This document shows, in pieces, positions 23,311-32,409 of a stretch of 64,000 bases of DNA. Location of the stretch: the NCBI GenBank assembly GCA_963764195.1, contig CAVXRG010000003.1, positions 558,001 through 622,000 on the forward strand, read 5' to 3'. The DNA comes from JBDSSS01 sp963764195 (GTDB lineage: Bacteria; Actinomycetota; Actinomycetes; Actinomycetales; Dermatophilaceae). The notes beneath the pieces are model-generated. The model saw only the letters and a list, made by a program, of their open reading frames with translations. It made no database searches and was not told the DNA's origin. The first letter of the stretch is position 1; each line of letters starts with the position of its first letter. The position numbers and the translations under genes were made by a program.

Positions 23311-26229
23311 ATGACGGAGATGGCAAACAGGAGCTCGCGAGCGAAGTCGGGGGCCCGCAAGGGCGTCTCGATCGAGCGCATCTACACCACGCCCGGCGTC
23401 CACCCCTACGACGCGGTCACGTGGGAGAAGCGCGACGTCGTCCAGCAGAACTGGAAGACGGGCGAGACGATCTTCGAGCAGCGCGGGGTCGAGTTCCCCG
23501 ACTTCTGGTCGATCAACGCCAGCACGATCGTCACGACGAAGTACTTCCGCGGCGCCCTCGGCTCCGAGAAGCGCGAGGTCTCCCTCAAGCAGCTCATCGA
23601 CCGGGTCGTGCTGACCTACGTCGCCGCCGGCAAGAGCAACGGCTACTTCGCTTCGCCGGAGGACGCCGAGGTCTTCGAGCACGAGCTGACCCACGCGCTG
23701 CTGCACCAGGTCTTCTCCTTCAACTCCCCGGTCTGGTTCAACGTCGGCACCAACAGCCCGCAGCAGGTCTCGGCGTGCTTCATCCTCGCCGTCGACGACT
23801 CGATGGACTCGATCCTCAACTGGTACAAGGAAGAGGGCAAGATCTTCCAGGGCGGCTCCGGCGCCGGCCTCAACCTCTCACGGATCCGCTCCTCCAAGGA
23901 GCTGCTCTCCTCCGGTGGCACCGCCTCCGGCCCCGTGTCGTTCATGCGTGGCGCCGACGCGTCCGCCGGGACGATCAAGTCCGGCGGCGCGACCCGCCGC
24001 GCGGCCAAGATGGTCGTGCTCGACGTCGACCACCCCGACATCGAGGAGTTCGTCGAGACCAAGGCTCGCGAGGAGGACAAGATCCGTGCGCTGCGTGACG
24101 CCGGCTTCGACATGGACCTCGGCGGCCGTGACATCGTCTCGGTGCAGTACCAGAACGCCAACAACTCGGTCCGAGTCAACGACGAGTTCATGAAGGCCGT
24201 CGAGTCCGGCTCGACCTTCGGCCTCCGCTCGCGCAGCGACGGCTCGGTCATCGAGGAGATCGACGCCAAGGAGCTCTTCGGCAAGATCGCCAAGGCCGCC
24301 TGGGAGTGCGCCGACCCGGGCATGCAGTACGACGACACGATCAACGCGTGGCACACCAACCCGGAGACGGGCCGGATCACCGCGAGCAACCCGTGCTCGG
24401 AGTACATGTCGCTCGACAACTCCTCGTGCAACCTCGCCTCGCTCAACCTGCTGAAGTTCCTGCGCGACGACGACACCTTCGACGGTGAGACCTTCCAGAA
24501 GGTCGCCGAGCTCGTCATCACCGCGATGGACATCTCGATCTGCTTCGCGGACTTCCCGACCGAGCCGATCGGCGAGACGACCCGCAACTACCGTCAGCTC
24601 GGCATCGGCTACGCCAACCTCGGCGCGCTGCTCATGGCGACCGGCCACGGCTACGACTCCGAGGGTGGCCGCAGCCTCGCCGCCGCGATCACCTCGCTGC
24701 TGACGGGTGCCGCCTACAAGCGCAGCGCCGAGATGGCGGGCGTCGTCGGGGAGTATGCCGGGTACGCCCGCAACGCCGACGCGCACAAGCGGGTCATGCG
24801 CAAGCACCAGGCCGCCAACGACGACATCAAGACGCTCGACGCGATGGACTCCGACATCCACAAGCTCGCGACGAAGGCCTGGGACGACGTCATCAAGCTC
24901 GGTGACAAGCACGGCTACCGCAACGCGCAGGCGTCGGTGCTCGCCCCGACCGGCACGATCGGCTTCATGATGGACTGCGACACGACCGGCATCGAGCCGG
25001 ACTTCTCGCTCGTGAAGTTCAAGAAGCTCGTCGGTGGCGGCTCGATGCAGATCGTCAACCTCACCATCCCGCGCGCGCTGCGCAAGATGGGATACACCGG
25101 TGAGACGGTCGAGGCGATCGTCGAGTACATCGCCGACAAGGGCCACGTCATCGACGCCCCCGGCCTCAAGCCGGAGCACTACGAGGTCTTCGACACCGCG
25201 ATGGGCGCCCGCTCGATCTCGGCCATGGGCCACGTGCGGATGATGGCCGCGACGCAGCCGTTCCTCTCCGGTGCGATCTCCAAGACGGTCAACCTGCCGC
25301 AGGACGCCACGGTCGAGCAGATCGAGGATGTCTACCTGCAGGGTTGGAAGCTCGGTCTCAAGGCGCTCGCGATCTACCGCGACTCGTGCAAGGTCGGTCA
25401 GCCCCTCTCCGACGGCGGTTCGACCGCCAAGGACAAGGTCGCCGCCGACGCGGCCGCAGCTGCCGACGTCAAGGTCGAGAAGGTCATCGAGTACCGTCCC
25501 GTCCGCCGTCGCCTGCCCAAGCGTCGCACCTCGCAGACGACGTCGTTCGCCGTCGGAGGCGCCGAGGGCTACCTCACGGCCGGCACCTACGACGACGCCC
25601 AGCTTGGTGAGATCTTCCTCAAGTTCGGCAAGCAGGGCTCGACCCTGGCCGGCGTGATGGACGCCTTCTCGATCGCTGTCTCCATCGGCCTGCAGTACGG
25701 CGTGCCGCTCGAGACCTTCGTCGAGAAGTTCACCAACCTGCGCTTCGAGCCGGCCGGCCTCACGGACGACCCGGACGTGCGCATGGCGCAGTCGATCATG
25801 GACTACGTCTTCCGCCGCCTGGCGCTGGACTACCTCGACTTCGACACCCGCGGCTTCATGGGCATCCACACGGCTGCCGAGCGGGCCCGCCAGGTCGAGA
25901 CCGGCTCCTACGAGGACTCCTCCTCGGACGACTCCGACGAGGACATCGAGGACGAGCTCGAGTCCTTCCAGCAGTCGGCTCCCGTCTCCCGCAAGGCCGA
26001 GGCCAAGGTCGACCGCTCGGAGGACAAGTCCTCCGAGGTCAACTTCGGCGCCGGAGCCGCCTCGGCCCGTGAGGCCTCGGGCGACGTGCACAGCTCGGCC
26101 GAGCTGATGGAGAAGTTCGGCGGCATCACGGCCGACGCCCCGATGTGCATGACCTGCGGGACGAAGATGCGCCCCGCCGGTTCCTGCTACGTCTGCGAAG
26201 GCTGCGGAAGCACCAGCGGCTGCAGCTGA
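23311..26229 (+). CDS. nrdJ: Class II (adenosylcobalamin-dependent) ribonucleotide reductase
   Basis: 972 residues. It makes dNTPs without oxygen dependence using coenzyme B12. The catalytic barrel shows PQQVSACFILAVDDSMD with the first active cysteine, FQGGSGAGLNLSRIR, the NPCSEYMSLD motif at about 359-368, and APTGTIGFMMDCDTTGIEPDF. A long acidic linker (about 865-900) leads to a C-terminal Cys-rich tail with CMTCG and CEGCGSTSGC pairs that shuttle reducing equivalents or bind metal. GGGAGG lies 12 bases before ATG 23311. It is co-transcribed with nrdR. The cobalamin supply is not encoded here. Confidence 0.96.
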   Translation: MTEMANRSSRAKSGARKGVSIERIYTTPGVHPYDAVTWEKRDVVQQNWKTGETIFEQRGVEFPDFWSINASTIVTTKYFRGALGSEKREVSLKQLIDRVVLTYVAAGKSNGYFASPEDAEVFEHELTHALLHQVFSFNSPVWFNVGTNSPQQVSACFILAVDDSMDSILNWYKEEGKIFQGGSGAGLNLSRIRSSKELLSSGGTASGPVSFMRGADASAGTIKSGGATRRAAKMVVLDVDHPDIEEFVETKAREEDKIRALRDAGFDMDLGGRDIVSVQYQNANNSVRVNDEFMKAVESGSTFGLRSRSDGSVIEEIDAKELFGKIAKAAWECADPGMQYDDTINAWHTNPETGRITASNPCSEYMSLDNSSCNLASLNLLKFLRDDDTFDGETFQKVAELVITAMDISICFADFPTEPIGETTRNYRQLGIGYANLGALLMATGHGYDSEGGRSLAAAITSLLTGAAYKRSAEMAGVVGEYAGYARNADAHKRVMRKHQAANDDIKTLDAMDSDIHKLATKAWDDVIKLGDKHGYRNAQASVLAPTGTIGFMMDCDTTGIEPDFSLVKFKKLVGGGSMQIVNLTIPRALRKMGYTGETVEAIVEYIADKGHVIDAPGLKPEHYEVFDTAMGARSISAMGHVRMMAATQPFLSGAISKTVNLPQDATVEQIEDVYLQGWKLGLKALAIYRDSCKVGQPLSDGGSTAKDKVAADAAAAADVKVEKVIEYRPVRRRLPKRRTSQTTSFAVGGAEGYLTAGTYDDAQLGEIFLKFGKQGSTLAGVMDAFSIAVSIGLQYGVPLETFVEKFTNLRFEPAGLTDDPDVRMAQSIMDYVFRRLALDYLDFDTRGFMGIHTAAERARQVETGSYEDSSSDDSDEDIEDELESFQQSAPVSRKAEAKVDRSEDKSSEVNFGAGAASAREASGDVHSSAELMEKFGGITADAPMCMTCGTKMRPAGSCYVCEGCGSTSGCS

Positions 26230-26310
26230 AATTGACCAAGGTCGGCGTGTCCCCTGGCTGAGTCCAGAAGGAAGCCGCATCAGTGGGCGACCCAGCTCGC
26301 AAGTGACCGA

Positions 26311-26352
26311 CAACGCTGTCCCCCGGGCCATCACGCCCGGTGGGCAGCGTTG
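26311..26352 (+). terminator. Long hairpin terminator after nrdJ
   Basis: The CAACGCTG/CAGCGTTG outer stem and the CCC..CGGGC/GCCCG..GGG inner stem form a roughly 17-bp hairpin with two single-base bulges and a six-base loop. There is no T-run. Confidence 0.65.
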
Positions 26353-26404
26353 CTGGGAACGGGGGAGTGTCTGAGCGATCTGATCCACTTCTGCCGAGAA
26401 AGAC

Positions 26405-26436
26405 AGAACGCCCGGCCTTGCCGGGCCGGGCGTTCT
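26405..26436. terminator. Second hairpin after nrdJ
   Basis: A perfect 13-bp stem, AGAACGCCCGGCC paired with GGCCGGGCGTTCT, and a six-base loop. It is symmetrical, so it could stop transcription from either side. Confidence 0.6.
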
Positions 26437-26488
26437 CCAGAGGGCGTGGCAGTGAATCTCAAGCCCAGTGGCAGCGCAGCCAGCAAGC

Positions 26489-26540
26489 GATCACCTTCCG
26501 CGCCTGGAACGCAACTCTGGGTCCGCGGAAGGAGGTGATC
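26489..26540 (+). promoter_or_regulatory. Hairpin sequestering a perfect Shine-Dalgarno sequence
   Basis: AAGGAGGTGATC (26529-26540) matches 12 bases of the 16S rRNA 3' end. It is paired with an upstream GATCACCTTCCGCG (26489-26502) in a 14-bp stem with a single three-base bulge and a 21-base loop. In RNA the ribosome-binding site would be hidden. The upstream arm itself resembles the 16S tail. Confidence 0.55.
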
Positions 26541-26681
26541 GAGGCGAGCAAGAACAGCAAGCAGACGAGTGCTCGTGCCGCCAAGGCGGCTAGCCGCACG
26601 CTGTCCAGCCCGACAGCGTCCAAGGCGGCCAAGACGGCCGCTGCCAGCGCCTTGGCGCAGACGCCCCGGCGCGGCAGGTAG
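26535..26681 (+). CDS. Small basic Ala/Lys/Ser-rich protein (48 residues)
   Basis: The segment ASKNSKQTSARAAKAASRTL followed by a second Ser/Lys/Ala-rich repeat ending in TPRRGR resembles small conserved bacterial proteins with the pattern ASK-xLRxxxASKxAKSAAGSALSQ. Their function is unknown. The start is unclear: GTG 26535 is the only near start codon in frame, yet it lies inside the very strong SD sequence. Either an unusual start is used or the gene has lost its proper start. A stable hairpin covers the SD. Confidence 0.5.
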   Translation: MIEASKNSKQTSARAAKAASRTLSSPTASKAAKTAAASALAQTPRRGR

Positions 26682-26691
26682 CAGCACCTCG

Positions 26692-26722
26692 GGCCCCGCC
26701 ACGCCTGAAGGGCCGCGGGGCC
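26692..26722 (+). terminator. Hairpin after the small basic gene
   Basis: GGCCCCGC/GCGGGGCC, an eight-bp stem with a 15-base loop, starting 11 bases after the stop. There is no T-run. Confidence 0.45.
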
Positions 26723-26783
26723 TGGGCCGCCGTAACGCTCAACCTCGAGTCATGCCGTTCGCCCTCCAGGGCGAGGAAGGACC

Positions 26784-27217
26784 ATGTCCATGGCGACTGC
26801 AACCGCACCGTCCGGCGTGGCGAGCCGCGACGAGCCGGCGAGCGGAAGTCCCCATCAACGAAGCCGCAAACGCTCGCCGGCCGGACGAAGCTCGAGCTGC
26901 CCGAACGTCTCAAGGTCTGGGTCTGCGCCGGCGGAGTCTGCGTGCTGTGCAAGAAGCACCTGCTCGACGGCGGCGTGACCGGACTCGGTGGTTCGCTCGG
27001 CGGACTCGCGCACATCGTCGGGCGGCAGGACAGTGACGGCTCCCCGCGCGGGCGGCGCCCCATGCCTCGGGCGGACCGCGACACCGCGGAGGACGTCCTG
27101 CTCGCTTGCGAAAGCTGCCACGAGGAGATTGACGACCAGCTCCTCACCGGGATCGGCGCGACCCTCGGCTTGTGGGCACTCGTTGTGACCATGACATCGA
27201 CAGCCCTGCCTGCCTGA
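26784..27217 (+). pseudogene. HNH endonuclease-like gene, frameshifted and C-terminally disrupted
   Basis: A good SD (GAGGAAGG) precedes ATG 26784, whose frame reads a basic N-terminus. Near 26877-26885 (ccggccggacg) the homologous frame shifts to TKLELPERLKVWVCAGGVCVLC, then GLAHIVGR, SDGSPRG and VLLACESCHEEIDDQ. These are the Cys-X2-Cys, AHI and Cys-X2-Cys-His features of an HNH/zinc-ribbon nuclease. After DDQLLTGI the sequence runs into unrelated hydrophobic residues and a stop at 27217, where relatives have a charged helix. The second frame alone could start at GTG 26942 but would then miss the first cysteines' context. It is most likely a decayed gene. Confidence 0.5.
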
Positions 27218-27368
27218 TCTCAGAACCACTCCGACGTCCGCACCTGCCGCGTTGAGGGCGGCTACGCTCGCCCGACCATGCCGCGTTGAGGGCTCTCCGC
27301 ATTTGAGGGGGTGAGGTCATCAACCGAGTGACCTCCCATTTGTCATAGCAAGGGAGAGTGACGCTGGC

Positions 27369-27815
27369 ATGATGCGCTGTGTGAGAGCTGTTCGACGAGG
27401 GGCAACGTTCGCCGTGCTCCCCATCCTCGGCGCCTGCGCGGTTTCGACATCGGGAGGGAACGCGTCCTGCGTCGGCCCCTACATCGACGACCAAGGAGCA
27501 CACGGCACCTACGGGTCGCCAGCCGCAACCGTCAGCCCGGGCGATGCCCTCACGCTCTACGGGCACTGGTACACCAACACCTGCAACGACGTGAACCACG
27601 CGACCGCAGAAGTGGAGCCGCTGCCAGCGGTCCGTCTCACGCTCCGCCTGCCAGACGGGTCCACACGCGACCTGGGCCCGCAGACGCCCTCGGGCGATGA
27701 CCTCGGATTCAGGGTGACGGTGCACGTGCCACCGTCAGCAGAAGCCGGACCAGCCACCGTCTCCGACAATCGGACACCTCCAGCCGTCTACCACTTCACC
27801 GTGCAGGCCAAGTAG
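27369..27815 (+). CDS. Putative lipoprotein of unknown function
   Basis: 148 residues. The N-terminus has basic residues, a short hydrophobic run and a lipobox LGAC with the cysteine at about residue 23, so the mature protein would be membrane-anchored outside the cell. The rest is rich in Thr, Pro and beta-strand patterns and ends YHFTVQ, like a small Ig-like or beta-sandwich domain. I do not recognise the family. A hairpin GAGGTCA/TGACCTC (27313-27335) lies upstream. ATG 27372 is an equally good start. Confidence 0.6.
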   Translation: MMRCVRAVRRGATFAVLPILGACAVSTSGGNASCVGPYIDDQGAHGTYGSPAATVSPGDALTLYGHWYTNTCNDVNHATAEVEPLPAVRLTLRLPDGSTRDLGPQTPSGDDLGFRVTVHVPPSAEAGPATVSDNRTPPAVYHFTVQAK

Positions 27816-27966
27816 CCCGCGGCACGGACGGTCGCGACCGTGTCCACCATCCTGCAGACGCAATGTGCGCCACCATCAGACCTGCCGGCCGAGGTTCAGC
27901 AGTCGCGGAGAAGAAGCGGCCTCCCAACACGTGCTCATGCCGCTCGTCGGACCCGTCTCCGCTACG

Positions 27967-28764
27967 TCAGGGGCCTGCCTCGATGATCCGCCGCACCTCG
28001 GCGAGGTCGAGGTCGTACGGGCCGATCCGTGTCAGCACCCAGGAAGCCCCGCGGTTGCGCCACGGCGCCGGGTCCTGCCAGGGCTGGAGGTCTACCACCA
28101 CCTCGAAACCAGCCGCCGGGCGGTGCGCGGCGAGGCCGGCGGTCACCACGTCGAGATCATGTGGTTGGTCCAGACCGATGACGAAGTAACCGTCATGTCT
28201 CGCAGCCCGGCGCAGGGGGGCCCGGTTGCCGAACCGCCCTGCCAGCCAGATCGGTACGGCAGGTGCTGGGCGGAAGCCGACGTCACGGACGGTGTAGTGG
28301 GCTCCGTCGTGGTCGACCGGCTCCCCGGACAGCAGGGCGGTGAGGACATCCAGTCCCTCGTCGAGCATGACGCTGCGGACCCGCGGGTCCGGCTCGTCGC
28401 CGAAGGCGCTGAACTCGCCCACCCAGTCGTCGCCCAGCCCCAGGCCGAGCACGAACCGGCCACCCGAGAGCACCGCCAGGCTCGCGGCCTGCCGGGCCAG
28501 GACCTGCGGTCGGCGCCGCGCCAGCGGGGTCACCATCGGCCCGAACAGCAGCGCCTCCGTCCGCATCGCGACAGCCGCGCAGCAGGTCCAGGCGTCGGCG
28601 ATCGCGGTGACCCGCTCGCCGTACTGCAGGTGGTCCCAGACGAAGAAGCCGTCCCAACCGGCCGCCTCTGCGGCAGCAGCCAGGTCACCCACCACCCTGG
28701 GGTCGGCCAAGGAGTCGAAGGGGGCGAGGAAGAGCCCGCGGCGCGTGGTCATGGCCTCGATCAT
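27967..28764 (-). CDS. LLM class (luciferase-like) flavin-dependent oxidoreductase
   Basis: 265 residues. Family features are FLAPFDSLADP at the N-terminus, GWDGFFVWDHL, the TPLARRRPQVLARQAASL segment, GRFVLGLGLGDD, and the late VPIWLAGRFGNRAPLRRAARHDGYF. These F420- or FMN-dependent monooxygenase/reductase-like proteins act on many substrates; the cofactor and substrate are unknown here. ATG 28752 (MTTRRG) is an alternative start. Confidence 0.85.
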   Translation of the reverse strand: MIEAMTTRRGLFLAPFDSLADPRVVGDLAAAAEAAGWDGFFVWDHLQYGERVTAIADAWTCCAAVAMRTEALLFGPMVTPLARRRPQVLARQAASLAVLSGGRFVLGLGLGDDWVGEFSAFGDEPDPRVRSVMLDEGLDVLTALLSGEPVDHDGAHYTVRDVGFRPAPAVPIWLAGRFGNRAPLRRAARHDGYFVIGLDQPHDLDVVTAGLAAHRPAAGFEVVVDLQPWQDPAPWRNRGASWVLTRIGPYDLDLAEVRRIIEAGP

Positions 28765-28970
28765 GCCGACCTTGCCTCAGGCCGGCGACCCCAACCGCTC
28801 ACCCGGGCGCACTGTCACACCGGCCGCGGTCGAGGACCACGCCCGCCACACCGGGCACGCGGACACTCGCGTGGGGCTCTGAATCACGGCGGACAGAAGG
28901 GCGCCCGGTGAACCCCACCTCATGGATCGCGACCATGCCGCTCGTCCGAAGCGGTGGTGGTCGATCAGAC

Positions 28971-29114
28971 TCAGGAGTGTTGTCCCGGTCCAAGCCGCCG
29001 ATTGGCGTCCATCACTCCGTGGCGCACCGCAAGGCGGATCACGAAGTAGAGAATCAAAGCCGGAACGATCACGAGGACCAGGAGATAGAGCATCTCGAGA
29101 GGATTCAGCGCCAT
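28971..29114 (-). CDS. Small single-pass membrane protein (47 residues)
   Basis: Starts MALNPLEMLYLLVLVI, with one hydrophobic helix at about 8-29 and then a charged tail ending ANRRLGPGQHS. On the minus strand TACGGT lies seven bases before the ATG at 29114, matching the leaderless promoter pattern seen at many genes here. This supports a real gene despite its size. The function is unknown. Confidence 0.6.
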   Translation of the reverse strand: MALNPLEMLYLLVLVIVPALILYFVIRLAVRHGVMDANRRLGPGQHS

Positions 29115-29544
29115 ACCGGCGACCGTACCGGGGTCCGAGCGTCTGTCGGACGAAAGCTGTCGCCGACCAACGACGACCGTGCAGAAACGTCCTGTCGTGC
29201 CGCGGAGGCAGGTTGGACGAGGACGCGACGCATCGGATGTCGCCGTGTCCGTGAGCGTATTCAGGGCGAGGTCGCAGGTGCCCTGCCGATGGTGTCCGCA
29301 GCATCGGCTGTGCGGCGCACGACCCGATCTGCTGCTCAGCGAGGCCGACCCTCGTCGGCGGCGGACCCGCCACCCCCCTTGCCGAGCTCGGGTCGGAGTA
29401 CGCCAGCACCAGCGAGTCCACAGCGCCATCATCCTCATCCTCGAGAACCCGGCCTCCGTCAACGCCTGACCACGAGGCCCCGCCGCGCGTAGGCTGGAGG
29501 GGAGGCCGACGAAGACCTCGGCCTCCTCGCGCTGGGAGTCGCGG
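29115..29544. other. Intergenic region upstream of the large LuxR regulator
   Basis: No convincing gene. The left end is the leaderless promoter of the leftward 47-residue gene. The right end has a CTGACC (29467-29472) and TAGGCT (29490-29495) pair 17 bases apart, a likely rightward promoter, followed by a hairpin GAGGCCGA/TCGGCCTC (29502-29525) in the 5' untranslated region of the regulator. The middle (about 29150-29460) shows only low-quality open frames. Confidence 0.55.
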
Positions 29545-32409
29545 ATGGGCAGCATGTTTCGGCAGGCGCGGCCCCTCGGACGCGACACGCAACTGGGTCT
29601 CGTGGACGTGCTGCTCGATGCCCTCGTGGGCGACTCCCGCGGGGACCTGCCACGCAGCCCAGGGCTGCTCATCGGCGGTGACGCCGGTATCGGGAAGACC
29701 ACCTTCGTCGATGAACTGGCGGAGCGATCTCGCTCCATCGGGCTCGCCTGCGGCTTCGGCCACTGTCTCGACCTTGCCTCGGGAACGCCGCTCGGGCCCG
29801 TCCAGGAGGCTCTGCGCGACGTTGCCCAACAGAGGCGTGAGCGCGCGATGACAGACGCGAACATCACGCCGCGGAGTGGTGGGGACGGACGTCTGCAGGC
29901 GCATACCGTGGAAGCACTACTCGAGGCGGCGCAGGGTATGGCGCACGTCGCGCCCTTCGTCCTGGTCGTGGAAGACCTGCACTGGGCGAGCCCGTCGACG
30001 CGCGACTTCGTCCTGGCGCTGGTGCGCACCGGTCGGGCCCCGTTGCTGACCGTCCTCACCTTCCGTTCCGATGACGTGACGAGCGGACACCCACTCCAGC
30101 CGGCGCTGGTCGAGCTCACCCGGAGCCCGGGTGTCGTGCGGATCGACCTCGAGGGGCTCACTGCACCCGATGTCCTCCAACTCGTCAGCCGGCGCTGCGG
30201 CCGTGCGGCCGGCCCGGACGAGCTGGCCTCGCTCATGACTCGTTCGGGAGGGAACCCACTGCACATCGAGGAGCTCGTGGGCGCCGACGAGCCGGGGGTG
30301 CCTCGCCACCTGCACGACCTGTTGCTCCGACACGTCGAGAAGCTGTCGGCCCCCTCGACGCTGCTCGCACGCCTGGCCGCTGCGGGCGGCAGCCACATCG
30401 ACCTCGAGGTCCTTCAGCAAGCGTCCGGGCTCGGGCAGGGGCCGTTCGCGGAGGCGATGCACGAGATGCTCGAGAGCAACGTCGTCGTCCGCCGTGGGCA
30501 GCGCTTCACCTTCCGGCACGCACTGCTTCGCGAGGCCATTCACGACGACGCGCTGCCGGCCGAACTCGTCGCGATGCACGCCGCCTACGCGCAGGCCCTG
30601 CGCGGCCGGGTCGAGTCAGGCTCGACCGAGCGGCGCTGGCAGTACGGCGCTGCCCTGGCCCTGCATGCCGAAAAGGCGGAGGACTGGCCGCTCGCACTGG
30701 AAGCCTCCGTCTGGGCCGGCGCGGCCGGCAAGCAGTACGGCGCGGCCGCGGCCGCAGACCACTTCGAACGCGCTCTCGAGCTCTGGGGACGCGTGCCGGA
30801 CGCCACCGCGCGGACCGGTCTCGAGAAGGCAGACCTCCCACGGCTCGCGGCCCACGTCCTGGCCAACGAGCACGTGCCCGAGAGGGTGCACGGCCTGCTC
30901 CGGCAGGCCGTCGCCCTGCTCGAGCCCGATGGCGACCCCCTGGCAGCGAGTCGTGTGCACACCGAGATCGGTGGCGGCTGGGTCGACATTCCGGGCCTCA
31001 TGAGTCGTGAGGAGGCCCTCGACCGGGCCGTCGCCCTGGCCGGCGACGTCCCCTCCCGCGAGCTCGCGGAGGCTCTTCTTGCGTCCTGCTTCCACGGATG
31101 CCGCGTCGGCCGATACACCGCGGCACTCGGCTTCGCTCGGCGAGCGCTCGATGTCGCTCACGCGATAGCGGCCGACGACCTCGTGTGCGAGGCACTGTGG
31201 GAGCAGTCCGACCCGCTCTGGAACCTCGGTCGCTGCGGCGCCGCCATCAAGGTCCTTCGGCAGGCCGTGCGGGAGGCCGGACGGGCCGACGAGCTCGGGA
31301 TCGACCTCGAGGCATCCGGGGAGCTCGCATACCTGCTCCAGCTGAACGGCTCCCTCGACGATGCGGTCCGCCTCGGCCGCGAGGTCCGCGAGAGAGCGGC
31401 GCGAGCGGGACTGCCGCGCTATGTCTCGCTCGGCGCGGAGCTGGAGGTAGAGGTCCTCGTGGCCCGCGGTCGCGTCGCCGAAGCGAACGAGCTGTTCGAA
31501 GCCTTCTGCGTGCCGGCCCGGCTCACGGTGAGGGATCGACGGACTCGGTGCATGATGCAGCTGGCCCGCGGGGACGCACCGGGCGCGCTGGCAACTCAGC
31601 ACGACGCCTTCGAGGACCTCACCCACGCCGGCGCCCTCGACCTCGCGCCACGCCTCATCGAGATCTGTGAGCAGCTGCCCGACCCTCGCCGGGCGGCCGC
31701 CGTTGCCGGCCGGCTGATGAGCGCGGTCGCAGAAAGAGACTCCCCCCTCGAGCATGCCCTCGCCGCGGCCTGGGCGTACCGGGCCATCCTCGTCGGCATC
31801 GGTTCCCACCCACCTCCCGCTGCCGAGCTCGTCGAGGCGGCCCGATGGTCACTCGCTCGGGCGAAGAGGCTCAGCTCGGCCGACTGGAGCGAGACCTGGT
31901 TCGGGTTGCACCTGCGGATGGCCGAGGGCTTCGAGGCACGGGTGTGTGGACGATCCGGCATACGAGCATGGCAGGGTGCGGTCGAGCTCGCTCCGCGCTT
32001 CGGCCGATACACGGCACTGCGTCCGCGCCTCGAGCTGGCCAGGGCCCAGCTCGAGCACGGCGAGCGCGATGCCGGCAAGGACCTGCTGGCTGCCGTCTGG
32101 GCCGAGGCGCGGACGATGGGCGCGACCTGGCTCGACGGGCAGGCGGCCCTGGCCGCGAGACGCTTCCGCGTGGCTCTTCCGACCCACACGACGGCACCGG
32201 GCCCCCTCGATCGCCTCACCGCTCGCGAGCGTGAGGTGCTCGCCCTCGTCGCCCAGGGGGTGACGAACCGGGGGATCGCCGAGGCGCTGTTCATCACCGA
32301 GAAGACCGCGGGCACGCATGTGAGCAACGTGCTCGCCAAGCTCGAGGTGCGCAACCGCGGTGAGGCGGCCGCCGTCGCCCACGCGGCCGAGCGCGCGCCC
32401 GAGGACTGA
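29545..32409 (+). CDS. Large ATP-binding LuxR family regulator (LAL type)
   Basis: 954 residues. An N-terminal AAA ATPase has Walker A GGDAGIGKTT at 44-53 and Walker B VLVVEDLHWA at about 139-148. A long helical TPR-like middle (about 400-880) follows. The C-terminal LuxR HTH is LTAREREVLALVAQGVTNRG and onwards, about 892-945. LAL regulators are STAND ATPases that activate nearby or distant operons on ligand binding; no obvious target operon adjoins it. Both neighbours are transcribed on the other strand. ATG 29554 is an alternative start. A 5' hairpin lies between the promoter and the SD. Confidence 0.92.
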   Translation: MGSMFRQARPLGRDTQLGLVDVLLDALVGDSRGDLPRSPGLLIGGDAGIGKTTFVDELAERSRSIGLACGFGHCLDLASGTPLGPVQEALRDVAQQRRERAMTDANITPRSGGDGRLQAHTVEALLEAAQGMAHVAPFVLVVEDLHWASPSTRDFVLALVRTGRAPLLTVLTFRSDDVTSGHPLQPALVELTRSPGVVRIDLEGLTAPDVLQLVSRRCGRAAGPDELASLMTRSGGNPLHIEELVGADEPGVPRHLHDLLLRHVEKLSAPSTLLARLAAAGGSHIDLEVLQQASGLGQGPFAEAMHEMLESNVVVRRGQRFTFRHALLREAIHDDALPAELVAMHAAYAQALRGRVESGSTERRWQYGAALALHAEKAEDWPLALEASVWAGAAGKQYGAAAAADHFERALELWGRVPDATARTGLEKADLPRLAAHVLANEHVPERVHGLLRQAVALLEPDGDPLAASRVHTEIGGGWVDIPGLMSREEALDRAVALAGDVPSRELAEALLASCFHGCRVGRYTAALGFARRALDVAHAIAADDLVCEALWEQSDPLWNLGRCGAAIKVLRQAVREAGRADELGIDLEASGELAYLLQLNGSLDDAVRLGREVRERAARAGLPRYVSLGAELEVEVLVARGRVAEANELFEAFCVPARLTVRDRRTRCMMQLARGDAPGALATQHDAFEDLTHAGALDLAPRLIEICEQLPDPRRAAAVAGRLMSAVAERDSPLEHALAAAWAYRAILVGIGSHPPPAAELVEAARWSLARAKRLSSADWSETWFGLHLRMAEGFEARVCGRSGIRAWQGAVELAPRFGRYTALRPRLELARAQLEHGERDAGKDLLAAVWAEARTMGATWLDGQAALAARRFRVALPTHTTAPGPLDRLTAREREVLALVAQGVTNRGIAEALFITEKTAGTHVSNVLAKLEVRNRGEAAAVAHAAERAPED

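Larger units (their letters stand above)
26230..26534. other. Intergenic region after nrdJ with three hairpins
   Basis: No gene is supported. The stretch carries two long terminator-like hairpins (26311-26352, 26405-26436), and its right end forms the SD-pairing hairpin of the next small gene (26489-26540). Confidence 0.6.

Noticed and set aside
29179..29469. 96-codon open frame upstream of the LAL regulator
   Set aside because: It is Arg-rich, has no SD and overlaps a promoter and the opposite-strand frames. It is probably a chance frame.
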